Shown here piece after piece: positions 24,807 through 34,896 of a stretch of DNA of 64,000 nt. The stretch comes from Fasciola hepatica (taxonomy: Eukaryota > Platyhelminthes > Trematoda > Plagiorchiida > Fasciolidae), in NCBI GenBank assembly GCA_948099385.1, contig CANUEZ040000198.1:1874501-1938500 (forward strand). The letters run 5' to 3'. The position numbers were made by a program, and so were the translations under genes. The notes under the pieces are model-generated. The model was given only the letters and a program-made list of their open reading frames with translations. It did no database searches and was not told where the DNA came from. Numbering within the stretch: the first letter of the stretch is position 1; every line of letters begins with the position of its first letter.

Positions 24807-25303
24807 ATGAGATTTGGTATTCTCTTATAATGTAAACGGATGCCAAGAATCCAAGATCGGTGGAGAAGGGACTTTGTTCTCCGCGGAAATTTGCAACAAA
24901 CCAGTTGGACCAGAATCTGCTTTGACTGAATCAGATCAGCAGAAAATCAAAATTCATCAGTTTGACAGCTCATGATAAAGAAACGACGCGTGTTGTTCAT
25001 CTTTGAGGGAACACCCAAATTGTTTTACGTCAAAACCTGATACTCTTAGTCAGGAGGCCTTGGAGTCCCAATCATGTTTGCTCCCATTGTTTAAATGATC
25101 ACTGTACCACTATCATGGACCGAAACGTGAGGTGTCACGAGCGCAGACAAGTTGCTCGTCATATTCATGATTCCCAATGGAAACACACACTCACTCACAC
25201 ACACACACACACACTCATACGTGGATATACCATGGCACTGCTTTGCCAGTTCCAAGTACACAAGCACTTATTGCCTCATTCCCGTTCATCACAAATATCA
25301 CGC
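24807..25303 (+). repeat. Inverted repeat copy B (right arm)
   Basis: Mirror of 9785-10281. It pairs with 28835-29311 in the opposite orientation and contains the CA run at 25183-25214. Confidence 0.85.
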
Positions 25304-25636
25304 CATATGAGTTACTGAAGCAGTATCCAGAACTGTGTGTTCATTCTTTAAGTGCAAAACCCTAGTCCAACACAAATGCTCCCAATGGGATTTCCAATGC
25401 GAGGAAATCCTTGTTTCACCCGGGAAATTCCACCGACCTTCGTTTTTCCACTCTGCCTCACACAGTGATTCGTGTACCACATTCTACTCCCACATGCTTG
25501 CATCCCTTTTTTCATTCTACATATCAGTCTTGCATAGGTTTTGGAAGATTGAAGAAATTATCTGTTACTCGCCAGTATATTGTTCCCTTTTGAACTCCAC
25601 TTAATTGATTCATTTTTTTCCGCCTGTTCCTTTGAC

Positions 25637-26468
25637 TCAGTTTGGCTTCACCATTGCAAAGCAAATGCTCACATTCGAAATAGTGGAGAGCCGTAGTGAG
25701 GAGATGAGCATTCATAAAGTACGATTTCTCACTTATTGTCAAACGTGATCTCCTATTATTTATAATCATCAACAGCTATGGGTCTTTTAAACTTGAACAT
25801 GCGCCGTATCTGTTTTGTCACAGTAGGTAAGTTGAACGAACGCAGAAACTCAGAGTTAACCTCTCGACAACGACGATATTTGCAGATTTGGCAGTTATTT
25901 TCCCAAAAGAATCTGTTTCATATGATTCAGGTGCACGATTTTGTGAGGCATGGCAAAACTTCTATACACCTGGCTTCTGAAATCGACTAGGTCCAATACG
26001 GGTGGGTTATGATAATCAGAAAGTAGATGCGCTACTTACTCGACCACACCCTCGGTGGTTTGTCCGAGGTCATTTTTTTCGGAAAATTATTACATGATGA
26101 CAGGATTTGTTTGCGCTATTTTAGCTTAAATGAACGAAGTGATGGGTACGGAGTTTCTATCGACCTAGATGAAGACAGACTGGTGAAAGGCTTGATATCT
26201 GTCTGTTCTCGGTCGAAGACGATTTCATGTTGCCTTGAAAACCGTGAATCAGTGTTTTTACGGGCGATCCGTTTCAGCTGCACACTTTAGTCTGAATATT
26301 ATCGAAGTTTATACCAGTTACCTCAACTCTTCTTGGTGGTAGGGGCGAGAAAGCCAAATAGAAATATCGATGAGAGTGAACTAGTACAGAGATAACTGGT
26401 CAGGAGAGTACCGATAAAGCATTACTAATGAGCGGAAACAACCGCAAAACCAGTATTGTGCTTCAGAA
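25637..26468 (-). repeat. 832-bp direct repeat, inner copy (right arm)
   Basis: Mirror of 8620-9451. At several sites it agrees with the outer copy rather than with its own palindromic partner (for example Ile rather than Ser in the 87-codon frame), and it has its own private C in CACACCCTCGG. This points to exchange between inner and outer copies. Confidence 0.9.
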
Positions 26469-26907
26469 GAAAGTTCGTGATGTCATCCAGAAACAATGTC
26501 ATCCTACACATATCAAAACAGTTTCTAGAACCTTCTGTACCAATGATTGTCTGATTTCATTTGTCCTCAAAGGGGCTCCTGATATTCATGTAAAGCAGAC
26601 TTCATGAGATTTTGTCTGCAGAATCGGGTAGTAACATGGAGCAAGTTTTGCCTACAGTACCGTGGTATGAATTACCCGCACCTTTCACAAATATGAACCT
26701 CAAACACGTATCAGCCCCGAGAACGCTTGAAATTAAGTGGGGCTGTCAGAGTAATAGCTTCTTTGTTCACCTTCACTTTCCATAGTTTTGAAGATAAATT
26801 TGATCGATTTTTCCCCTTTGTATTATACCAATGGCTCAGTTGTCACCGTCTTTCTACTAACAAATGGAATCATAGGCTGCCAAATGTGGAAAGTGACCAG
26901 CAGGAGA

Positions 26908-26978
26908 AACAGGATATAAACCTGGAACAGCAAGGCTCATACCCCATCATGATAACCGTTTGACCACTACGATGGTTC
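26908..26978 (-). pseudogene. tRNA-like relic (mirror of 8110-8180)
   Basis: The same degenerate A and B boxes on the opposite strand. Confidence 0.35.
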
Positions 26979-28834
26979 TACTTCAGAATTTGAACAAAGA
27001 GGAATTTTACTGAGATGATCAAATGGAGGATTTATATCTAGAGAGTTATAATTCTTGACTACGTCTCACGACTGAATGGCTATCCCTGTCTACACTAAGG
27101 CCGAAGTCGATGAATATTATTTACAACTGCATGCATTGTGTAACGTTCGAGAGACTGGTTATGGAGCTGTAGTACATCCTCGTTTTGTTTTCGAAATCGC
27201 TCAGCCAACCTGCTCCCTCCGGTAAGCCAGGTCTAGATTAGCCCCGTTGAAAATTGCTTGTATCGGACTGTGGTCAGTTAGTTGGGTGTCTCATAGGAAC
27301 AGTCAGAAAACGCAAAGTTAGTTAAATATATGCAATAGTAAACAGTTTATCAATGATAGGTTCACATGTGACTCGACTGAAGACCATTCAAGCTACAGTG
27401 TAAGGATAGCTCAGGGAACGTTGGATAACACGTCAAATGGAGCAGTCGGCGCACATGAATGAACTCGAGTGTAAAGTCACACATTAGACAAAAAGAAGAC
27501 AGTTAAATGAATCGGGAGATGAAAGATGACGTGAAGCGTTTAACTTGCATTTGTGCGGCAGTATAAAAATGGTCGGATTATGTCATGGAACACAGGATGA
27601 TGAGAAAGATCAATTATCTCACAGAAAAAGGGTAATCAAGCAGACGACACGATGTGAAGGAAGCAATATTACAAAAGGGAGGGGCAGGAAACAAGAAAAT
27701 CAGTTGAAAACCGTCGCCCTCCATGGGCGACGAGATAACATAGGACTGAGAAATGAGCTGAGGAAAACCACGGGATAAATAAATAGGATCCATAGACATA
27801 TCTGAAGCAGGATCTAGTATTTGTGAAATACAGAAGGAGAAGACGGATAAATCGCAAATGACAGAAAAATAAACAAAGCGACAAATCCTCACACGGGACC
27901 GACGTCTAACATTGACTAACACATCTTCCTTGTATGGTGTTCATCAAATGCAAGGACAAATAATCCACAGAGACCTCGCACTCACTAGAAAGGAAAATGC
28001 AACGCGTTAAGTAAAAACGGTTTTTGCCAAGAAGTTACACTGGTGACAGGGGATCGTTTAACTCCCAAATCATTTGCTTGCCTTCCAATTTCAAGTTACA
28101 TCGGTTTTAATAAGCTACCCGAACTCTTTGTTACTGCATGATGCCTTGTGCAATCAAACCCCTCGGTCTTCTCAAGTGTCGAATCCTAGCCACAGCCGAA
28201 GTAGTCCTCATTCGTTTCCACGGTTTTCCGCTTTGGCCTAAGAAACAATTAGTCCAAGCACTTAAACTCATATGGCACACTTATTATTTCCGAACAGGAA
28301 GGTAACCCATCAAACATCCTACACTGTTATCGGTTTCACATATAGGCATTCACGTGTGCAGACGGATATTCATCGTCATTCCTCTTTGGTGACGTTGCAA
28401 TGAAATTTAATATTATGTACCAGTATGAGTACAAATAACCTAATGATAACTTTTGCCACGTTGTTTTCTGCTCAATGTGCTGTGTTGGACTTCTTTATTA
28501 TCTGAGAAAATGCTCCAGTTGAAGCTTCGGGTATACATTCCAGTAGAAGTTGAGTTACTAGAGCTTGCAACATTCATATTAGCGGTCGAATGAACGCGCG
28601 TTATGCGCCCAAATTCATGTGCAAATCGGCTATCTACGATATCCTAGCGTTGATTTACTCGATCTAATGAACGATCGGGTTTAGCTGCCGTACTCTCCAT
28701 AATATTTCTATCGATCGTCCACAAATCATATCCCCTCAGAATATTAAGGCGGAGCCATCCTTTTGATCCAAAGAAACAAGTGCCTAATCAAGAAGTCCGC
28801 CGCTATTCCAATGAGCAAATAAGATGATGGTATA

Positions 28835-29311
28835 GCGTGATATTTGTGATGAATCAGAATGAGGCAATAGGTGCCTGTGTACTTAGAACTAGCAAGGCAG
28901 TGCCATGATATATCCACGTACGTGTGTGTATTTGCGTGTGTGAGTGTGTGTTTTCCGTGTGGAATCATGAATATTACACACAACGTGTCTGCTCCAGTGA
29001 TATCTCATATCTGGGTCATTGATAGTGATACAATGACTACTCAAACACGGAGCAAACATGATTGGGACTCCAAGGCCTCCTGACTAAGAGTATCAGGTTT
29101 TGACGTAAAACAGTTTGATGAATAACACGCGTCGTTTCTTTATCATGAGCTGTCAAACTGATGAATTTTGATTTTCTGCTGATCTGATTCAGTCAAAGCA
29201 GATTCTGGTCCAACTGGTTTGTTGCAAATTTCCGCGGAGAACAAAGTCCCTTCTCCACCGATCTTGGATTCTTGGCATCCGTTTACATTATAAGAGAATA
29301 CCAAATCTCAT
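28835..29311 (-). repeat. Inverted repeat copy A (right arm)
   Basis: Mirror of 5777-6253. Confidence 0.85.
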
Positions 29312-29448
29312 AATTGGTTTCTGAGGTATAACTTTTTATCGGTCTTGGATATTCCATATAACCGTGGATTGGTAGACACATATGACCTGATTGTTCCGAA
29401 AGTGGATGGCATAAGGAGCCTCGATTCTTTATAGACTCCAGTATTTTT
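29293..29448 (-). pseudogene. Possible RT finger fragment (right copy)
   Basis: Mirror of 5640-5795, and the likely source of the tract at 24676-24806. Confidence 0.35.
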
Positions 29449-29540
29449 ATAGTCTATCTCTCGACTTGCTTTGTCGTTTCTCGCTCTCTTTCCGAATGTC
29501 TAAGCAGTTCATTCTAGTTTGCCGAAAACAATGAATAAAG

Positions 29541-30170
29541 AAATATGATCAAATGTTTTCTCCGAAAGTAATATCGCATTCAACCAACGTGACCCTTTCA
29601 GAGACCATTGATGTGATTTATGACTACACTGAAATCGACCAATCGGCAATAAACACCACGGAAGGATCTGAAAGAACTCCTCTCCCATGGTTTATTTGAA
29701 ATTCAAATTCTGGTAAACAGAACGCTTTATTGTCAAATTGACGGTTTAGACATGGGGTCACGATTAGGCCCAGTCATAACAAGCCTTTAAGGACAAAACT
29801 AGGTAGGATGACATTGAAACATGAGATCCAAGATGTGAACTTATATCGATGGTACGTTGATGGCATTTTCTGCCTCAGAAATAAGGACACAGGCGGAGAA
29901 AATACGAAACAGATGTACTTAAACGTGCACGAAGCCATTTGGTTCACTGTGGAAGCTGAGAAAAGAGACAATTTGGCCTTCGTGGATATGGCAATACAGA
30001 GGAGCACCAACGGAATAGCCGGGACGTAGTTGCACAGAAAGAAAACAAGAATACGACAATACAACAACGCTCTCAGTTTCAGCTCTAGGACACGACAGAA
30101 ACCCAGTTCAGTGGTTATGTTCGCCAATAAGAAAGCTATACTCACAAGAGTCCATGAAAGGATAACTATG
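29541..30170 (+). pseudogene. Penelope-like element reverse transcriptase relic (right copy)
   Basis: Plus-strand RT blocks in order: TNVTLSETIDVI near 29583, QIDGLDMGSRLGP at 29734-29772, YRWYVDGIFCL near 29844, LAFVDMAIQR near 29967, then a KKAILTRVHERI-like tail. The three main blocks lie in three different frames and stop codons intervene. In the active family YVDD supplies two metal-binding Asp; here the second is Gly. No GIY-YIG endonuclease module is recognisable downstream, where the 832-bp repeat begins at 30352. Confidence 0.75.
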
Positions 30171-30351
30171 TTCAGTTAAAAATTCTTCGAACAAATTTGG
30201 AAAGCAGAACGAAGTTTGCCTTAACTTATGATTTTCCATGAAGACGTTTTCTATCCGTGTGCTATTGAAAAGAGAAGCCAAATCTGTCTACATTAGTAGA
30301 TAATTAACACGCGCCGTGATGGATAGAATCACTTGAGTTTGGTAATGTTAT

Positions 30352-31183
30352 TCAGTCTGGCTTCACCATTGCAAAGCAAATGCTCACATTCGAAATAGTG
30401 GAGAGCCGTAGTGAGGAGATGAGCATTCATAAAGTACGATTTCTCACTTATTGTCAAACGTGATCTCCTATTATTTATAATCATCAACAGCTATGGGTCT
30501 TTTAAACTTGAACATGCGCCGTATCTGTTTTGTCACAGTAGGTAAGTTGAACGAACGCAGAAACTCAGAGTTAACCTCTCGACAACGACGATATTTGCAG
30601 ATTTGGCAGTTATTTTCCCAAAAGAATCTGTTTCATATGATTCAGGTGCACGATTTTGTGAGGCATGGCAAAACTTCTATACACCTGGCTTCTGAAATCG
30701 ACTAGGTCCAATACGGGTGGGTTATGATAATCAGAAAGTAGATGCGCTACTTACTCGACCACACTCTCGGTGGTTTGTCCGAGGTCATTTTTTTCGGAAA
30801 ATTATTACATGATGACAGGATTTGTTTGCGCTATTTTAGCTTAAATGAACGAAGTGATGGGTACGGAGTTTCTATCGACCTAGATGAAGACAGACTGGTG
30901 AAAGGCTTGATATCTGTCTGTTCTCGGTCGAAGACGATTTCATGTTGCCTTGAAAACCGTGAATCAGTGTTTTTACGGGCGATCCGTTTCAGCTGCACAC
31001 TTTAGTCTGAATATTATCGAAGTTTATACCAGTTACCTCAACTCTTCTTGGTGGTAGGGGCGAGAAAGCCAAATAGAAATATCGATGAGAGTGAACTAGT
31101 ACAGAGATAACTGGTCAGGAGAGTACCGATAACGCATTACTAATGAGCGGAAACAACCGCAAAACCAGTATTGTGCTTCAGAA
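30352..31183 (-). repeat. 832-bp direct repeat, outer copy (right arm)
   Basis: Mirror of 3905-4736. Confidence 0.9.
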
Positions 31184-32061
31184 TAAATCTCATTTCTAGA
31201 ATAAAATGCATGTGAGTGAAGTACGATATATATGCATCAATGAAACCCAGGGGGGATACGGGTATGTGGGAAAACATTGTGGTCGAACTGTGCACTCGAT
31301 AATTGGATACCAAGTCCGAAATGTTTGACTTCACACAGCTCAGTAGAGCAGTCAACATTTGAGTTTTGGAGTAGGACACGAGCGACATTGGCTGAATGCT
31401 GGTCACCATATGGAGCTGCTTCTGATTGCATGAAAAATATGGAGTTGGTGAGCTGGCATAGCGTCTTGACGGCCTATCATGTATGAAACATCTGAGTGAA
31501 TGAAAGCCTTGCCAATATGTTGTCCAAATCGGAAATTCTTCCAGTTGTACTTGAAACATTTTATAATTTTTTTAAATGGCCTCAAAATATCTGCGACTTC
31601 TATGATGAAGCTAGCAGAGTTAATAGATCAATGGTCAAAATAGTCCATAGACGACAACATCAATTTCACGTGTGCGCCAATAACAAGCATCCAAACGGCA
31701 GTATTTGAGGGCCAACTTTTCACCTGTTTTATCACACGCAGCTCATTCATGTACAAACATGTAATTTATCTGGAATAGAATAGTGTCGACTATCTCCGCC
31801 TCCAAATGTAGTGAAATGATCTGTTTGGCTATGCCAGCGACGAATCTATTGATCCTTGATTGAACGTGTACTCTGCAACAGCAGAAACTGGATGCTTGCA
31901 CTGATTTTCCGCAAACGTGAATGACAGATATCTTCCACTGGGAATTAGGTCTTCAGAAGGGCCAATCGACAAAGGTGGAGAACGAACTGCAGGACAAACA
32001 GGGGAATGATATGACAACCCTTCTGAACCAATGGAATTACAGGTGCTGCTACTCCAGGCAC

Positions 32062-32069
32062 TATAAAAG
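32062..32069 (+). promoter_or_regulatory. TATA box of the right gene head
   Basis: TATAAAAG, 31-38 bp upstream of the preferred ATG at 32100. A start site at the usual distance would leave a very short leader. The context is identical in the left arm (3019-3026). Confidence 0.6.
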
Positions 32070-32099
32070 CGCAAACATATGTCGTGCAAGACAAACAAA

Positions 32100-32157
32100 A
32101 TGAAGCCCATTTTATTCTTGATTGTGATATTGTGCCTGGTGTACTCGCATCAGGCAG
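32100..32157 (+). CDS. Signal-peptide first exon of a MEG-like gene (right copy)
   Basis: The ATG opens MKPILFLIVILCLVYSHQA, then one base (G) before the donor GTAAGTG. This is a textbook secretory signal: short basic start, hydrophobic core, and S-H-Q-A near the cleavage site. An upstream in-frame ATG at 32079 exists but lies close to the expected transcription start. The strand and direction point at the tandem array 2.5 kb downstream, whose micro-exon cassette is on the same strand. The protein family is not recognised. The exon plan is that of micro-exon genes, whose secreted products vary through skipping of tiny symmetric exons. Confidence 0.75.
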
Positions 32158-33750
32158 GTAAGTGCAATTGAAATTAGTTACGCATGACTGATGACTCACA
32201 GTACCAAACAGGAAAGTATTTCTAGAACATGCCATTCACTAACATAGTTATCATGCACAATGTGTTGGTTGATTTTCGTAGTGTGATAGGTTTGCATTTG
32301 GTCAAATGAATGCTACAAAACAATGAAGCTATCCAGTTTACCTGCTTACGATGGGCGATTTCTCCTGATATCTTCATATTGTGCGTAATAACACGAGGTT
32401 AGGAAGGGAGGAGAAGGCTACTAAATATCAGAGCTAAAAGATTGTTCATTCTGAATAACTTGCAGGTATATGATGCCCCATCTATCGCAGCTAGTTTAAA
32501 AGCATAAAGCTGAGGATTAAACACCAAAAGACATTCGCAAAGGGACCCAGAACAACAAAGTTGTACCTTCTCACAATTAAATGGAATTACTGGATTTCAG
32601 TTACCCAAAACTCCATATCTTGTTTGTCATTTTTTTTAAAAGGAATAGTGTTTCGGTGCACTCAGGATACGTTTGATTGAAAAAGCTTTTGAGACAGGAC
32701 TCCCAATGTTATTACTGTAAATCAACTCACAGTCTGAAGGTGACATGACGCGGGTAGAATCCAGTAGATCGTACAAACTCACAAAACGTCGAGGAGGAGT
32801 ATTGGTGAAAGAGGCTTGGACACAGTATGTAAAACTGGCCAGTAAGAACAGCTTCCTTCGTTTTTTATTTACATGTGCACAGGTACTGTCAAAAACGATG
32901 CATATGATTGTTTGATAAGCACGTTTTGTTCGCATTGATAGCAGCGAAAATACAGAATCTGAATGTTTTATGTCGATGATAAACAGGACTGGGTGGCTTC
33001 ATTTTATGACAGTAGCCAGTGATCTGTTTGTATGCGTTGAATAAATATACTCAGGGTGCAGACAAAGCCTTATTTTCACCATCACCAGTTGACCACAACT
33101 ATGATGGAATGCGAGCTTCCAAGCGAAAGCCAAACGAGATTTACTCGCGTTAAATTACCCGAAACATTATGAACAACACAACATTCATACAGAGTATCAA
33201 CCATTTGGTCTACCTTCATTCATTCATCCCCCCAGCAGACAGCCATCTATGTTCATAACTGGAAGATGAAATCATAATTTTACAAATCTAACAGTGAAGA
33301 GTGTACAGACGAATCATTCGATAAGGGTATATTTTTATAAAGCTGTCCTGAAATACCATGAAGCGTACTCCCAAAAACCGGTTTCTTACTTGGGTGACTT
33401 ATTTCTACTGAACTCGACGATATTTTCAGCTCAGACGGTGAAGATCTTCCCACTTATCGAAGTGCCTCTAACTAAAGTCCAACAACAAAACTAAACGTGT
33501 GTTCCTCTGATCCAAATCAATAATGAGACACCGGTATTTGGCGAAATAATTTTTCGGAGGAAATTCCTAAGTCATATAACTCTTACTGAGCTTACCTCGG
33601 CTCATCATGAACCAAACAGCTATATGAGAAAACCGCTCATCTTTGAATCGACGGGATTCGTTATTTGAATTTTGTGGTGCAATCGGCACTTACCGTCCTC
33701 TGTTGGTGTGTTATGCGCCCTTCGTATCTCGTGACACTAGTCACATTTAG
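32158..33750 (+). other. Putative first intron of the right gene; no firm exon
   Basis: No cassette with both good splice sites was found here. One phase-compatible open stretch starts after ACAAATCTAACAG (33295) and runs open to a TAA at 33494. It could be an alternative terminal exon (V-K-S-V-Q-T-N-H-S-I-R at its start), but nothing else supports it. The left arm carries the same frame with one change (Q for P). Confidence 0.4.
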
Positions 33751-33777
33751 AATTTCCACCAGCTTGTGCAAAAAGGA
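33751..33777 (+). CDS. Candidate 27-nt micro-exon (right gene)
   Basis: A 27-nt segment follows CACATTTAG and precedes the consensus donor GTAAGTT. It is a multiple of three and open in the phase of exon 1, reading E-F-P-P-A-C-A-K-R. A downstream AG (33762) would give a 15-nt version, also a multiple of three. The acceptor tract is only moderately pyrimidine-rich. Confidence 0.45.
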
Positions 33778-33985
33778 GTAAGTTATCCTAAGAATATTCT
33801 CATCCTGGATCAAGGAAGTTGATTTTCAACAATGTTTTGAGGTTACTGCGCATACAGTCATCTTATTTCCCGAACTGTTGGATCACCTACTTTTAAAACA
33901 ATGTTTGTCCGGGGGGTTGCATTGTGATTCTCTCTATCACTTGTGCCTCTCTTCAGCAGAAGCCTCTGGACAGAATTAGATTCAG

Positions 33986-34043
33986 GAGATTCAAACCCTT
34001 TAGTCGGGTCCGTATATGGAGGTTCAAAGAAAAGCCTGAATAG
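33986..34043 (+). CDS. Candidate 58-nt exon, conserved in both flanks
   Basis: It lies between TTAGATTCAG and GTGAAATTC. It is open in the phase of exon 1 and reads GDSNPLVGSVYGGSKKSLN, aligning without gaps to EDPNSLVLSDYRVTKENHV in the left flank. Equal length, aligned splice borders and the same open frame despite about 36% base divergence argue that it is coding. A stronger pyrimidine tract with an AG at 33956 would give an 87-nt version; the left copy aligns with the 58-nt border. Exit phase is two, so downstream exons would be read in that phase. Alternatively TGA at 34045-34047, conserved in the left copy, ends the protein here. Confidence 0.55.
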
Positions 34044-34498
34044 GTGAAATTCCACGGAAATAACGAAAATAAATTTTGCCATTAATGAGGCATAGAAATA
34101 GTTTTGACACGCGCAAATTCTGAGGCAAATTCGAAATTTAACTACATTATATTTGGTCATCATCATATGAAGTAGATTAAAATCACATAATATAGAAAAC
34201 CAAATAATAGAAAACATTATCCTGTTGATATCCAACGTACAGCAAAATAAACAAAAACATGGCGGGAAAATTGACAGCCACAAAAACATTGGAGACAGAA
34301 AATAAAGCCTTTTAACAGCAATTACAACAACGGTTGTATTATTCAGCAGAACGAAGAAATGCGAAAGAAAAATGAGGGGAAAAATATAAGTTGAAGGGAA
34401 AAAAGTTCATAAAAAAAAGATATCATATATTAAAGCCGGATACAGCGAAAAGAAAAAGAAAAATGATGACACAAATTCCACAATTTTTCCCCAAACAG

Positions 34499-34519
34499 CA
34501 CCAACAAAATATCAAAAAG
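34499..34519 (+). CDS. Candidate 21-nt micro-exon preceding the array
   Basis: It follows CAATTTTTCCCCAAACAG, a good acceptor, and precedes GTGAGAAAT. It has the same length as the satellite cassette and a donor of the same GTGAG type. It is open in all phases (S-T-N-K-I-S-K in the phase left by 33986-34043; A-P-T-K-Y-Q-K if entered directly from exon 1). It sits 377 bp before the first array exon, and that intron's 3' part is satellite sequence, so this looks like the edge module of the amplified series. Confidence 0.5.
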
Positions 34520-34896
34520 GTGAGAAATTATATTGAAAAATGAAAACAAGTAAAGTGGGGAAAAAGGTATATTCGAGAAAAGCAGGGGGAAAATGAACAT
34601 AGGATTTGTTTGGCAGCGAAAAGGAGTCTCTCATATATTCCCATTAGATAGATCGAACGAAAAGTAAACAAAGCAAACTGAATTGTTCCATTTCTCTCAC
34701 TGGTCGCATTCGTGCACAAATCATTTGAAAATTCAACTGTGCCTGTAGACAAGAGAGAACCGATTCGCTCTCATTCTACCATATCTAATCTCACTCTAAT
34801 CAAATACGAATATTATTATTCAAGTATGCTCACTCTCATTTGATCGGATACGTTAATCAATGTACATTGATCGTTTCTCATCTTTCTTGATTGTAG

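Larger units (their letters stand above)
18191..33852 (-). repeat. Right arm of giant palindrome (15.7 kb)
   Basis: Reverse complement of 1237-16869. The outer edge is at TTACTGCGCA (33852), beyond which similarity to the left side drops from near identity to about 60-65%. It carries the plus-strand copy of the gene head (32062-32157), pointing towards the satellite array. Confidence 0.95.
33853..34624. other. Right flank between palindrome arm and array
   Basis: It is homologous to 213-1236 (reverse strand) but diverged, and contains the candidate exons 33986-34043 and 34499-34519. From 34300 to 34560 it is strongly A/G-rich. Faint satellite homology starts near 34567 and becomes near-identical at 34625. 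Confidence 0.75.

Noticed and set aside
30493..30541. ATG frame M-G-L-L-N-L-N-M-R-R-I-C-F-V-T-V ending at GTAAGTT, as a possible second first exon (also at 25778)
   Set aside because: The start is polar and basic, so it is a poor signal peptide, no TATA lies at the right distance, and it is part of an 832-bp repeat.
1237..33852. Palindrome as a pure assembly fold-back artefact
   Set aside because: Not fully excluded, but the unpaired spacer, private substitutions, the 103/131-bp replacement and diverged homologous flanks are not what a fold-back read would give.
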